Made by a program: the position numbers and the translations under genes. From contig NZ_JAPCHW010000012.1 of assembly GCF_026107515.2 (NCBI RefSeq), positions 60,648-124,647 of the forward strand: DNA of 64,000 nucleotides. Direction: 5' to 3'. This DNA is from Glutamicibacter sp. MNS18. Its GTDB lineage: Bacteria > Actinomycetota > Actinomycetes > Actinomycetales > Micrococcaceae. Below, piece by piece: positions 42,212 through 51,763 of this stretch (position 1 is the stretch's first letter; each line of letters begins with the position of its first letter). The notes under the pieces are model-generated. The model had not been told where the DNA came from and made no database searches. It worked only from the letters and a program-made list of their open reading frames with translations.

Positions 42212-43426
42212 CTATCCGCCCACCGAATCGGTGCGGCGGGAGAGTGTCTTGATGCGTGCCGCGCTACTGATCCGTGAGGTCAGCAGCTCAATGGGTCCCT
42301 GCCGGAACCCGGAGATATTCCTCCAAAGGAGGGCCAACAGCAGTGCCGCGCCGATCTGGATCCAGAACGAGGCCACCGGGTGATTGGTGCCCAAGCCGGT
42401 GGCCAGGAACAACAGGTGGGCCGAGTACAGGGTCAGCGTCATCGAGCCGATGATGCACAGCGGCCGGAAGAACCAGCCCCAGCGTTGGCCCAGGATGAGC
42501 ATGGCCGCCAACACCAGCAGGGCGATACCCAGGGTGTGGATCAGGTCGAAGACCGTAGTCGAATGCGGTGCAAGCGTGACCTGCCACCATCCCGAATCCA
42601 TGGGTACATCCTCCATCGGGCCGAAGACCAGGATCTCGTCGACCTCCCCGGGGTACAGCCAATGCCGGGTCGAATGCACCAGGGCATCCTTGCCTCCCAA
42701 CGGCCCGAGCAACAGGGCCGAAGTGGCCCAGGATCCTAGCCATAGCACGGCGCCGGTGATCCCCAGCCGCAACTGGCAATCCAGGGTACGCAGGTCCAGT
42801 TTGCCGACGGCCATGCCGGCGCACAGGTAGGCCATCCAGGGGATTGCCGGATACACGCCGGTGACCAGCAGCGCACTCAGGGTTGCGCCCGGATCGGAGA
42901 ACAGCGTGGACAGCGACGGATCATAGGATCCCAGGCCGGGCAGCGAGTCGGAGATCAACCAGCTGAAGACAGCGCCCACGGTGGCGAATCCCAGCGCGAG
43001 AAAGGACAGGGCCCGGGCCCCGAATCCCAGCAGCGGGACAGCCAACAGGAACATGACCCCGTAGTAGGCCAGGATGATGTTGGCCGGGATATCAATCAAG
43101 GCCAGCACCATGCCAAGGGTCAGGATCAGCCCGGCGCGGGCGGCCAGCGCCGCCCGTGCTCCGGCCAATTCGACGGTACTGTGCCGTGCCGTCCTGGATC
43201 CCAGGGCCAGGCCGACCCCGGCCAGGAAGGCGAACAAGGCCGCGGAGGTGCCGGCGGCGATCCGCCAGATGAGCGTGGGCTCAAGGTCCTCGGTGGCCTG
43301 GGGCATGACGTGGATGGCGATCATGCCCAACAGGGCCAGCCCGCGCGCGGCATCGATGCCCGCAATCCGGGAGCGCCGATGTGCGCGCAGCGGCAGGTTC
43401 ACTGCCGAACCGGTCGCGGCCTTCAC
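42212..43426 (-). CDS. Membrane acyltransferase-like protein (HGSNAT/DUF1624 and DUF418 type)
   Basis: 404 residues with ten or eleven membrane segments. The N-terminal RIAGIDAARGLALLGMIAIHVMP is the opening of the heparan-alpha-glucosaminide acetyltransferase-like/DUF1624 group; the C-terminal half LCIIGSMTLTLYSAHLLF fits DUF418. Such proteins move acyl groups across or at the membrane, though few have been tested. The gene overlaps dapA by four bases (ATGA) and is last in the Pls operon, so it may modify the Pls product or the envelope; inference only. Confidence 0.82.
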   Translation of the reverse strand: MKAATGSAVNLPLRAHRRSRIAGIDAARGLALLGMIAIHVMPQATEDLEPTLIWRIAAGTSAALFAFLAGVGLALGSRTARHSTVELAGARAALAARAGLILTLGMVLALIDIPANIILAYYGVMFLLAVPLLGFGARALSFLALGFATVGAVFSWLISDSLPGLGSYDPSLSTLFSDPGATLSALLVTGVYPAIPWMAYLCAGMAVGKLDLRTLDCQLRLGITGAVLWLGSWATSALLLGPLGGKDALVHSTRHWLYPGEVDEILVFGPMEDVPMDSGWWQVTLAPHSTTVFDLIHTLGIALLVLAAMLILGQRWGWFFRPLCIIGSMTLTLYSAHLLFLATGLGTNHPVASFWIQIGAALLLALLWRNISGFRQGPIELLTSRISSAARIKTLSRRTDSVGG

Positions 43427-44367
43427 CGTGCCAGCAATTCGACGTGGGATTCCGGCAGCAACCCGAGGCCTGCCAAATCGGCCCGTAGTTCCCGGGCCTG
43501 TTCGGCCCCCAGTTGGACCATCGGCGAACGCAACGAGGAGTCCAGGTGGCCCAGGCTGGCCAGGGCGGACTTGACCGAAGCGGCCGCCGGCGCGCGGAAC
43601 ATGCCGGAGTAGATCGGCAGCAACTGTTCGTGCATCGCCCGTGCCTCGGCATTTCGTCCAGCAGAATAGAGGTCCAGCAGTTCCCGCAGCCGGTCACCCA
43701 CCACATGCCCGACCACCGAAACGAAGCCCACGGCGCCCAGGGACAGCCACGGCAGGTTCAACGCGTCATCGCCCGAGTACAGGGCGAGGTCAGTCTCCCG
43801 CAGCACCAGGGAGCTGGCTTCCAGATCCCCCTTGGCGTCCTTCAACGCCACGATCCGTGGATGGGCGGCCAGCTGGATCAGGGTGTCCGGCTCGATCGCC
43901 ACCCCGGTGCGTCCCGGGATGTCGTAGAGCATCACCGGCAACTCGGTGCTCTCGGCAATGGACAGGAAATGCTTGACCAGGCCTTGCTGCGTGGGACGCG
44001 AATAGTAGGGGGCGACCACCAGCAGGCCGTCGGCCCCGGCGGTTGCCGCGGCCTGCGCCATGCGGATGCTGCTGGCGGTGTCCGCGGCACCGACCCCGGC
44101 GATCACGGTCCGGCCGGTTCCGTCCAGGGCGCGGCGGGCGGCGGCCACGATCCCGGCTTTTTCGGTTTCGTCGGTGGAAATCGACTCCCCGGTGGTGCCG
44201 TTGACCACGACACCGTCATTCCATCCGGGGGCGGTCAAGCGGGTGGCCAGGCGAGCCACCTCGGGCAGATCGACCGATTCGGAAATGTCGAAGGGCGTGA
44301 CCATGGCGGTGAGCACACGCCCGAAATGGTTGGCGGTTTGTTCAATTTGTTGGTTCTTGGCATTCAT
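43423..44367 (-). CDS. dapA: 4-hydroxy-tetrahydrodipicolinate synthase
   Basis: 314 residues, GGGAGAAG before ATG 44367. It condenses aspartate semialdehyde with pyruvate at the start of the diaminopimelate/lysine pathway. GTTGES at 57-62, catalytic Tyr 148 (LYDIPGRTG) and Schiff-base Lys 176 (VALKDAKGD) are in place, and YYSRPTQQGL is typical. It lies between the Pls-type synthetase and the acyltransferase-like gene, 48 bases after the former, with no other lysine-pathway gene near. This suggests a dedicated supply of diaminopimelate or lysine, or simply chance linkage. Confidence 0.9.
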   Translation of the reverse strand: MNAKNQQIEQTANHFGRVLTAMVTPFDISESVDLPEVARLATRLTAPGWNDGVVVNGTTGESISTDETEKAGIVAAARRALDGTGRTVIAGVGAADTASSIRMAQAAATAGADGLLVVAPYYSRPTQQGLVKHFLSIAESTELPVMLYDIPGRTGVAIEPDTLIQLAAHPRIVALKDAKGDLEASSLVLRETDLALYSGDDALNLPWLSLGAVGFVSVVGHVVGDRLRELLDLYSAGRNAEARAMHEQLLPIYSGMFRAPAAASVKSALASLGHLDSSLRSPMVQLGAEQARELRADLAGLGLLPESHVELLAR

Positions 44368-44415
44368 GATGCTTCTCCCGATATCAGAAGGGATGAGTGG
44401 ATCAGGGCTGGGAAA

Positions 44416-47400
44416 TCAGGACCAGCTGCGGATGGGGTTGCCTTGCCACCGTCCGTTTTCCGGAACTTCCTCGGAACGCATGACCAGTGAGCAGGGGCCG
44501 ACGGTGGCCGAGTCGCTGATCCGGCTGCCGGGCAGGATGACCCCGTTGGGGGCCAGGGTGGCGTGCGCGCCCACGGTGACCGGTTCCATGCGCATGATGC
44601 GGTCGTGGAACAGGTGGGTCTGCAAGACGGTGCCGCGGTTGACGCTGGCTCCGTCGCCGATGCTGACCAGGTCCTGCTCGGGCAGCCACCAGGTCTCGCA
44701 CCAGACCCGTCGGCCGATCCGGGCACCGAGCAAGCGGAACCAGAAGTTCAGCATCGGGGTGCCCAGGCTCATCCGCACAACCCCGGCCACCGCCAGCGAC
44801 TCGCTGAAGACATCGGCCAGTTCGTTCCGCCAGATGAAGGAGGTCCACAGCGGATGCTCCTCAGCCCGGAACCGTCCAACCAGAGCCCATTTGGCGACCA
44901 GGGCGATCAGCGCGGCCGTGGTGGCCGAAGCCAATAGGATCGGACCGGAGAGCAGCAGGGTCAGGCCCAGCCCGGATTGCTGGAACACCTGGGCCAGCAC
45001 CCAGACGGTGGCCAGTGCCAGCCAACTGGTGATCAGCATGGGCAGCATCCGGCAGATCTCCACCAGCGTACGGGCCACCAGCAGCGCGCGTGGCGGATCG
45101 TAGGTCAGCCCGGAATCGGCCTCATCGACCGGGCGGGGCAGCTCCATGGCCGGGCGACCGAACCAGTTGGAGCGCTCGGGCATATCCCGCGGCGCCGAGG
45201 AGAGCACCGCGATCAGTGACTCACGGGGCACATCCGTATCCGGTCCGACGATGCCGGAGTTGCCCACGAAGGACTTCTCCTCGACCCGGGTGGGACCCAG
45301 GTGGATCCACCCGCCGCGGACACGTGGATGGGAAGCCAGCGAGTGGTCGGCCATGAAGGTCTGGTCTCCCAGTGCGGTCAGGTGGGGGATGGTTTCCAGT
45401 GTGGAGACCTCCGCCTGCTTTCCGACCTTCGCACCCAGCATCCGCATCCACAACGGGGTGATGATGCTCGCGTAGATCGGGTACACCGACATCAGCGTCT
45501 TGGCCAGCAACAGGTTGCTCAGCCAGGCCGCCCAGCTGGCCCGCCCATGGGCGCTGTGGTAACCGGGCCGCAGGAACCGGGCCAGGTAGCGCACCGCGAG
45601 GGCGGTCAAACCCAGGAAGAAGACCACGGTGCTGACGATGAACACCGGTGCCAGCAGTGCAAGCTGCCACAGCACCTCGCCCAATTCCGCGGTACGGTCC
45701 ACCAAAGTGAACATCAGCCAACCGCCGGGCAGCACCGAGAGCATGGGCAGGAGCCCCAACAGGGCCAACGACACCATGTACAGGCCACGCACCGGGCCGC
45801 GGGATTCGGGGTGTTCGGGCAGGAAATGCTGCTGGGGCCAGTTGTCCCCGGCCTGTCCCACGTACTCCACCGGGGAACCGGCCCAGCGTTCACCGCGTGG
45901 CACCGTCCTATCGATGAAGCTGCCTGGTTCGATCTCGACACCGTTTTCCACCACGGCTCCGCCGCTCACGGTCGAGCGGGTACCGATGCGCACCCCTTCG
46001 CCAACACGGATCCGGTCGATGACCAGGACGTCGCCGTCCAGCCAATGCCCGGCCAGGTCCACCTCGTACTCGATCGAGGAATCCGTGCCGATGCTGGCCA
46101 GCCCGGTGACCGGTGGCATGGCATCCAGATGCACATCCTGGCCAATCCTGTTCCCCAGTGCCCGGGCATACCAGATGCCCAGCGGGGTGCCCATGATCGG
46201 TTCGAGCTTGCAGAAGGTGACGATCCGATCCACGGCCCACAAACGCAAGTGCACACTGCCACCACGCTGGTAGCGACCCGGTTGCACCCCGTACAGCAGG
46301 GTGCGCGCTGCCACGACGGCAAACAGCAGTCGGAAGGGCAGCGTATAAAGCACCACCCAGGCGACAAGCACCGGGACCAGTGGCGGGTTCGGAACCCACA
46401 AGGCATCCAGGAAGTTGAACAGCACCCAGCACACCAGCGCCATGCCGGTGACATACCGCAACCCGATGATGGAGTACAGGGCACCGATGACCGGCGCCTG
46501 GAACAACGCGGTCCACCAGGGGGTGGGACGGTTCTCACGGACCTCGACCTCACTCAGGCCCTGGGCATCCAGGTGCGCGGCCAGTGAACCGAGCGCCGGA
46601 TGGGCGTAGACATCGGCGATCGACACCTCCGGGTGCCGGGTGCGCAGGATACCCACCAGCTGGGCGGCGGCCACGCTGGCCCCGCCCAGGGCGAAGAAGT
46701 CGCTGTCCCCGTCCAGCGGAACCGGCCCGAGCAAATCGGTCCAGATATCGGCGATCCACCCCTCGGTACCGGTCAGCGTATGCCCGGTTCCGGTGTCGTC
46801 ACCGGAGTGCAGCGGCCAAGGCAGCGCCTTGCGGTCCACCTTGCCCGAGGTCTTTATCGGAAGCTCGTCCACGATCCCCAGGGCGGGGACCAACTGCGCC
46901 GGAAGCACCTCGGCCAGCCGGGTACGGTAGTCCGCCAAATCGGGGGACAACCCGGATTCCGGTACCAGGTAACCGGCCAGCACCTTGTTGCCGCTCGGGG
47001 TGGACTGCACCGCGGCGGCGGCCTGCGCCACCCCGGGCAGGGCGGCCAGGGTCTCGTCGATTTCGCCGAGTTCCACGCGGCGCCCACCCAACTTGACCTG
47101 TTCGTCGGCGCGGCCGACGAACAACAGGCCGTTGGGGTCGGCACGGACGATATCCCCACTGCGGTAGGCGCGTTCCCATCCCAGGGTGGGCATCGGGGCG
47201 TATTTCTCGGCATCCTTATCCGCATCCAGGTAGCGGCCCAGGCCCACACCGCCGATGATCAGTTCGCCTTCGTCGCCCCACGGGACCGGAGTCCCGTCCG
47301 GATCGACCACGGCCAGGTCCCAGCCGCGCAGCGGAACACCAATGGACACCGGCCCGTTTCCGTCCACGGCCGCGCCGCAGGCGATCACCGTGGCCTCGGT

Positions 47401-48393
47401 GGGCCCGTAGGTATTCCACACCTCGCGGGTGGGGCCGGCCAGGCGTTCGACGAGTTCCGGTGGCAGTGCCTCGCCGCCGAAGATCAGCAGCCGGATGTTC
47501 TCCAGGGTTTCGGCGGGCCACATGGCGGCCAGGGTGGGCACCGTGGAGACCACACTGATCTTGCGTTCGGTCAGCCAGTCGCCCAGATCCGCCCCGGAAC
47601 GCACAATGGAGCGCGGCGCGGGAACCAGGCAGGCCCCATGGCGCCAGGCCAACCACATTTCCTCGCAGGATGCGTCAAAGGCCACCGACAGCCCGGCCAT
47701 GACCCGGTCGCCGCGGGTGAGCGGGTCATGTTGCAGGAACATCTCGGCCTCGGCGTCGGCCCAGGCCGCCGCGGAACGGTGCGTGATCGCCACACCCTTG
47801 GGTTTGCCGGTGGAACCGGAGGTGAAGATGATCCACGCATCGTCATCGGGTGAGGGGACCGGGCTGTTGCCGCGGGTGCGCACCCCGTGACGATGGGTCA
47901 ACGTGAGATTCTCGCCGATGACCACGCAGACCCCGGCTTCCTCCCACACCGTGCTGGCGCGTTCCTCGGGCTCATCGGCATCAACCGGTACGTAGGCGGC
48001 CCCGGCGAACAGGGTGCCGAGGATGGCGATGTACAGGTCCTTGGAGCCGGACGGGACACGAACCCCGACCCGGTCCCCGGCCCCGACGTCCATGGCCCAC
48101 AGCCGTTTGGCCAGGTCCTGGACGTGCTGGCGCAGCTGCTCGTAGGTCAGCAGGCTGGATCCGTCATCGATGGCTGCCGCCGACGGGTAGATGTCCATGG
48201 TCGTGCTGATGACATCAACCAGGGTCCGTGCCGGTGCCGGTGTGGTGCTGGGAAACAGCGCCAGCCCACTGTCGAATTGCGGAGGCGGGATCGGATCCGC
48301 CTCCGGCAGGCCGGCGATGGCGCCGGCTATGTCGTCCGCTTCGGCGCTGCCCGAATGGTCTTCGGGCAGCACGGAATAAGCTCTATGAGTCAA
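44416..48393 (-). CDS. Pls/PosA family nonribosomal peptide synthetase
   Basis: 1325 residues, TTG start at 48393 after a G-rich site. Domains in order: adenylation about 50-525 (A3 TSGSTGKPKG at 191-200, FDASCEEMW with Asp 240, NTYGPTEATV, YRSGDIVR, A10 Lys 518); carrier protein about 540-612 with phosphopantetheine Ser 573 (FFALGGAS); then three blocks of membrane helices alternating with left-handed-helix acyltransferase-like domains (about 780-860, 1060-1130, 1250-1315). There is no thioesterase or condensation domain. This is the plan of epsilon-poly-lysine synthetase (Pls), which makes an isopeptide homopolymer of a basic amino acid. The downstream dapA makes lysine or diaminopimelate the likely monomer; this is inference. 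Confidence 0.92.
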   Translation of the reverse strand: MTHRAYSVLPEDHSGSAEADDIAGAIAGLPEADPIPPPQFDSGLALFPSTTPAPARTLVDVISTTMDIYPSAAAIDDGSSLLTYEQLRQHVQDLAKRLWAMDVGAGDRVGVRVPSGSKDLYIAILGTLFAGAAYVPVDADEPEERASTVWEEAGVCVVIGENLTLTHRHGVRTRGNSPVPSPDDDAWIIFTSGSTGKPKGVAITHRSAAAWADAEAEMFLQHDPLTRGDRVMAGLSVAFDASCEEMWLAWRHGACLVPAPRSIVRSGADLGDWLTERKISVVSTVPTLAAMWPAETLENIRLLIFGGEALPPELVERLAGPTREVWNTYGPTEATVIACGAAVDGNGPVSIGVPLRGWDLAVVDPDGTPVPWGDEGELIIGGVGLGRYLDADKDAEKYAPMPTLGWERAYRSGDIVRADPNGLLFVGRADEQVKLGGRRVELGEIDETLAALPGVAQAAAAVQSTPSGNKVLAGYLVPESGLSPDLADYRTRLAEVLPAQLVPALGIVDELPIKTSGKVDRKALPWPLHSGDDTGTGHTLTGTEGWIADIWTDLLGPVPLDGDSDFFALGGASVAAAQLVGILRTRHPEVSIADVYAHPALGSLAAHLDAQGLSEVEVRENRPTPWWTALFQAPVIGALYSIIGLRYVTGMALVCWVLFNFLDALWVPNPPLVPVLVAWVVLYTLPFRLLFAVVAARTLLYGVQPGRYQRGGSVHLRLWAVDRIVTFCKLEPIMGTPLGIWYARALGNRIGQDVHLDAMPPVTGLASIGTDSSIEYEVDLAGHWLDGDVLVIDRIRVGEGVRIGTRSTVSGGAVVENGVEIEPGSFIDRTVPRGERWAGSPVEYVGQAGDNWPQQHFLPEHPESRGPVRGLYMVSLALLGLLPMLSVLPGGWLMFTLVDRTAELGEVLWQLALLAPVFIVSTVVFFLGLTALAVRYLARFLRPGYHSAHGRASWAAWLSNLLLAKTLMSVYPIYASIITPLWMRMLGAKVGKQAEVSTLETIPHLTALGDQTFMADHSLASHPRVRGGWIHLGPTRVEEKSFVGNSGIVGPDTDVPRESLIAVLSSAPRDMPERSNWFGRPAMELPRPVDEADSGLTYDPPRALLVARTLVEICRMLPMLITSWLALATVWVLAQVFQQSGLGLTLLLSGPILLASATTAALIALVAKWALVGRFRAEEHPLWTSFIWRNELADVFSESLAVAGVVRMSLGTPMLNFWFRLLGARIGRRVWCETWWLPEQDLVSIGDGASVNRGTVLQTHLFHDRIMRMEPVTVGAHATLAPNGVILPGSRISDSATVGPCSLVMRSEEVPENGRWQGNPIRSWS

Positions 48394-48843
48394 TTTTCCC
48401 CCAAGAATAATTGCTTGTTCGACCTGTGCCGGGTTCCGGATGGATCGCCCCCAGCGATCGTGTTCACCCGCGGCTCCGCCACCAGTCCTTGAGACCCACC
48501 GATCTTGCCACCGGCCCCCGTGAAAGGGGAGCGTCGTGTTCCTCGAGCCGGGGCCCGCTCCAACGCGCGCCGACTTTCCGGATCTGTGAGTCGTCTATGG
48601 AAATCATGACCAATGCCTGCCCTAAGGTCAATTGAGCCATCTTTTATTCACTTTCGGTTCGGTTTCTATTCGTCATTTTCGACATTTATTTTCGCGAATA
48701 TCTTTTTGCTTCCAAGTGAGGGGCGGGTTGGAATTGTTACGAACTTATGTCGAATATTTCCTCGTTGGTCAACGGCCGTGGATGCCCGGTGCCGGTCATA
48801 GCGCGCCGTCCGATATCGACGGTAAATCTGCGAAGATGGGCAT
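48394..48843. other. Intergenic region, AT-rich in its right half
   Basis: Some 450 bases between the divergent Pls and L,D-transpeptidase genes. I find no supportable gene. The part from about 48630 to 48730 is much poorer in GC than its surroundings. It should hold the promoters of both flanking genes, but I could not assign boxes with confidence. No long palindrome was found. Confidence 0.5.
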
Positions 48844-49581
48844 ATGGGAGTACGCAACCGGATGATTGGCGTCCTGCTGTCGTGCCTGGTTGCCGGTACC
48901 GCAGGGGTGGCCGTTCCGCCACCGAATCTGGCCGTCAGCGAGGCGGGAGTGTGCGAAAGGGTGCACCGGCTCAAGCCGGAATACGCCCTGGGTTCGGGGC
49001 CGCGCCTGACCTTCGTGCTGGCCTCCGGGTACGGGCAGAGCAGGGTGACGATCACCAGTTGCCTGCGTGGGCCGCTGGGGTATGCGCAGCAGTGGCAGGC
49101 CCCGGGATTCGCCGGAAGTGCGGGCTTCGCCGCCCCGGGCCCCGTCTATACCAACTCCCTGCAGACACCCACCGGCTCCTATAGTGTCAGCGAGGCCTTT
49201 GGGCGGAGTAACCCGGGTACCACGCTCCCTTACCGGCAGCTCAAGGAAAGCTCATACTGGGGCGGGCGGCCCGGCCCGGACTTCAACCACTACTTCGAAG
49301 GCGAGGGCCGGTTTCCCGACGAGCCGCTGTGGCGGTACATGCAGGAGGGCGACTATGAGCAGGCCGCGGTGATCAACTACAACCGCCCGCCGGACATGGA
49401 GGCGGTACATGGTCGGACTTTCGCGATATTCCTGCATGCGGGAATGAGTGAAACCTGGGGTTGCATCTCCACGGATCTGGCTACCGTCAATGAATTCCTG
49501 GGTTCATCAAGGGTGGGGGACCGCATCATTATGGGGGTTGAATCCGAGCTGTTCAGGGAGGTTAATCAAGATCCCATTTAA
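48844..49581 (+). CDS. Secreted L,D-transpeptidase (YkuD-type)
   Basis: 245 residues. Signal peptide 1 to about 24, then a YkuD-like catalytic domain. The substrate-side TPTGSYSV at 109-116 and the catalytic segment FLHAGMSETWGCIS, with His 198 and Cys 207, are the family hallmarks. It would form 3-3 peptidoglycan cross-links or attach proteins outside the membrane. It lacks the Ig-like and Pro-rich domains of mycobacterial Ldt enzymes, so it is a minimal secreted form. It stands alone, with an AT-rich intergenic region upstream. Confidence 0.82.
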   Translation: MGVRNRMIGVLLSCLVAGTAGVAVPPPNLAVSEAGVCERVHRLKPEYALGSGPRLTFVLASGYGQSRVTITSCLRGPLGYAQQWQAPGFAGSAGFAAPGPVYTNSLQTPTGSYSVSEAFGRSNPGTTLPYRQLKESSYWGGRPGPDFNHYFEGEGRFPDEPLWRYMQEGDYEQAAVINYNRPPDMEAVHGRTFAIFLHAGMSETWGCISTDLATVNEFLGSSRVGDRIIMGVESELFREVNQDPI

Positions 49582-49698
49582 TGCTCATTATTGCCCAAAT
49601 AATGACAGGGTAAGAATTATGCGGAAATTAAGTTTATCGGCTGTTGGGTATCCGGCAGTAGCAACCCTGCTCCCGGGACGCCGGGCAGATCCAAAGCA

Positions 49699-49733
49699 AA
49701 AGGCGGCAACTCCCTGGAGGAGTTGCCGCCTTT
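49699..49733. terminator. Bidirectional terminator
   Basis: Perfect 15-bp stem AAAGGCGGCAACTCC / GGAGTTGCCGCCTTT with a five-base loop between the L,D-transpeptidase and ppa stops. The minus-strand T-run (TTTTGCTTT) is the stronger one. Confidence 0.88.
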
Positions 49734-49751
49734 CAAGCGGGAGGATGGAGC

Positions 49752-50231
49752 CTATCCCTTGAAGCGTGCGATGGAACGGGTCAGTTCGGCTTCGGCCGCC
49801 TCGCGGCCTTCCCAGCCCTCGGCCTTAACCCACTTGCCCGGTTCCAGGTCCTTGTAGCGGGTGAAGAAGTGCTCGATCTCCTTGATCAGCCACTGGTCGA
49901 CATCCTCGAGCTCCTTGATGTGGTCGAAGCGCTTGTCGGTCGGCACGCACAGCAGCTTGGCATCTCCACCACCGTCATCGGTCATGTTGAACACGCCGAT
50001 GGGGCGGGCCTCGACAACCACGCCGGGGATCAGATCGACTCCCGGGATGTAGACCATGGCGTCCAGCGGATCGCCGTCCTCACCCAGGGTGTCGTCAAAG
50101 TAACCGTAATGGGTCGGGTACTGCATCGAGGTGAACAGCACGCGATCCAGGCGCAGGCGGTGGGTTTCGTGGTCGATTTCGTACTTCACACGCGATCCGG
50201 TGGGGATCTCGATGGTTACGTCGTGGCCCAT
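49752..50231 (-). CDS. ppa: Inorganic pyrophosphatase
   Basis: 159 residues, family I soluble enzyme that hydrolyses pyrophosphate and drives biosynthetic reactions. Metal-binding residues are in GYFDDTLGEDGDPLDAMV (DxxxD pattern) and DAKLLCVP; SRVKYEIDHETHRLRLDRVL opens the fold. Bacterial actinobacterial size. Single gene, divergent from dacB by 98 bases. Confidence 0.96.
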   Translation of the reverse strand: MGHDVTIEIPTGSRVKYEIDHETHRLRLDRVLFTSMQYPTHYGYFDDTLGEDGDPLDAMVYIPGVDLIPGVVVEARPIGVFNMTDDGGGDAKLLCVPTDKRFDHIKELEDVDQWLIKEIEHFFTRYKDLEPGKWVKAEGWEGREAAEAELTRSIARFKG

Positions 50232-50329
50232 TAAAAGCTCACTCCTAAACTAGTCTTAGGGTTATCCGGATCTAAGCGTATATGCCAATGACGCTCAGTT
50301 GATAAACCGCCGAAGGGAATCGCTCGCGC

Positions 50330-51745
50330 ATGAAGGCGTCCACACGACGACTGGTGACATTGACGGCCGCGCTGGTTGCCGCCGTGGCCATGGTCATCGC
50401 CATGCTCAGTGCTCCCCGGTTCTTCACCGGTTCACCCGAGGCTTTTTTCACCCCGGCCAGTGCCTCGCTACCCGAACCGCAGCCGGCAGATGTCACCGGG
50501 CTGGACGCGGATGCACCCATGCCGGATACCGCGATCCTGACCGCGAAACTCGACGCCATCCTGGCCACCCAAGGCGACGGTACCTCCTTCAGCGCCCAGG
50601 TGCTGGACATCGACACCGGAAAGGTGCTCTATGAAAAGAACGGCCAGCAGCAGGGCACCCCGGCATCCAGCCTGAAGATCGCCACGGCGATGGCCGCGTT
50701 GGACACCCTGGGCGGGGATGCCCGGTTTGCCACCAGCGTGCTGCTGGACGGGGAGACCCTGGTCCTGCGTGGTGGCGGTGACGTGCTGCTGGGTGACGGG
50801 CCATCCGATGAGCAGGGCACTGTGGGATACGCCGGGCTGGCAACGCTGGCCGAACTCACCGCGGAGAAATTGCGGGAACGCGGTATCAACACGGTCAGCG
50901 TCTGGCTTGACGACTCCCTGTTCGGGCAGTCCCAGGTTAATCCGGCCTGGGAACAGTCCCTGTTCACCACCAACAACATCGCCCCGGTCTACCCGGTCGC
51001 GCACTATGCCGGCAGGGTGTCCGCAGCGCCGCGTGCCACCTACGAACATGACGCAGCGGCCCAGGTGCGTACGGTGTTCAGCCGTGCCCTGGCCGAGCAG
51101 ACCGTCCCATCAGGATCCGCTGGCGGGACGTCCAGCCAGTCACCAGAGCAGCGTATTACCGTGGTTGAAGGCGGTCGCGGTGCCTACCAGGGCGGGGAGG
51201 AACTGGCCCAGGTACGCTCGGCGCCGCTGCGCGATCAGATCAGGCACATGCTGCTGGTCTCGGACAACTACCTGACCGAGGCCATCGGGCGACTGGTGGC
51301 GATCAACCGGCAGCTGCCACCGGAGCAGGCCGCCGTGGCGGTCCAGTCGGTTGCCGAAAAATTCGGTGCGGGGAACCTTGAGCTGCTGGACACCAGCGGC
51401 CTGGCCTCGGGAAACCGGGTTCCGCCAGCGGACCTGGCCACCCTGCTGGCGGCTGCGGCCACCAGCGGCAAACCGGAGCTGCGTGAGCTGGCCTATTCGC
51501 TGCCGATCTCCGGATACAGCGGTACCATGGCCAGCCGGCTGGACCAGGATGCCGACCGGGGACTGGTCCGCGCCAAAACCGGTTCGCTGATGGGGGTGGC
51601 CACGCTCAGCGGGGTGACCGTCACCGCGGGGGGACGGGCCGTGGCCTTCAGCATCTTCTCCTTCAACCCCGATGGGGAATTGGCCCCACACCGGCCAACC
51701 ATTGACCAGGCGGTCGGCACCCTGCATGCCTGCGGCTGCCGCTAA
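50330..51745 (+). CDS. dacB: D-alanyl-D-alanine carboxypeptidase/endopeptidase (PBP4 type)
   Basis: 471 residues. An N-terminal membrane segment (9-28) acts as signal anchor. Penicillin-binding motifs: SSLK at 113-116 (active Ser), SDNYLTE in the middle, and KTGS in VRAKTGSLMGVATL. The insertion between SxxK and SxN is typical of class C enzymes. It trims or opens peptidoglycan cross-links outside the membrane. It is first of a plus-strand run that goes on with the metalloprotease and tilS. Confidence 0.92.
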   Translation: MKASTRRLVTLTAALVAAVAMVIAMLSAPRFFTGSPEAFFTPASASLPEPQPADVTGLDADAPMPDTAILTAKLDAILATQGDGTSFSAQVLDIDTGKVLYEKNGQQQGTPASSLKIATAMAALDTLGGDARFATSVLLDGETLVLRGGGDVLLGDGPSDEQGTVGYAGLATLAELTAEKLRERGINTVSVWLDDSLFGQSQVNPAWEQSLFTTNNIAPVYPVAHYAGRVSAAPRATYEHDAAAQVRTVFSRALAEQTVPSGSAGGTSSQSPEQRITVVEGGRGAYQGGEELAQVRSAPLRDQIRHMLLVSDNYLTEAIGRLVAINRQLPPEQAAVAVQSVAEKFGAGNLELLDTSGLASGNRVPPADLATLLAAAATSGKPELRELAYSLPISGYSGTMASRLDQDADRGLVRAKTGSLMGVATLSGVTVTAGGRAVAFSIFSFNPDGELAPHRPTIDQAVGTLHACGCR

Positions 51746-51763
51746 GAACTTCAGGAGAGACTT

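Noticed and set aside
48411-48801. Short plus-strand frames in the Pls/L,D-transpeptidase intergenic region
   Set aside because: No ribosome-binding sites, no hydrophobic or conserved pattern, and composition unlike neighbouring genes.
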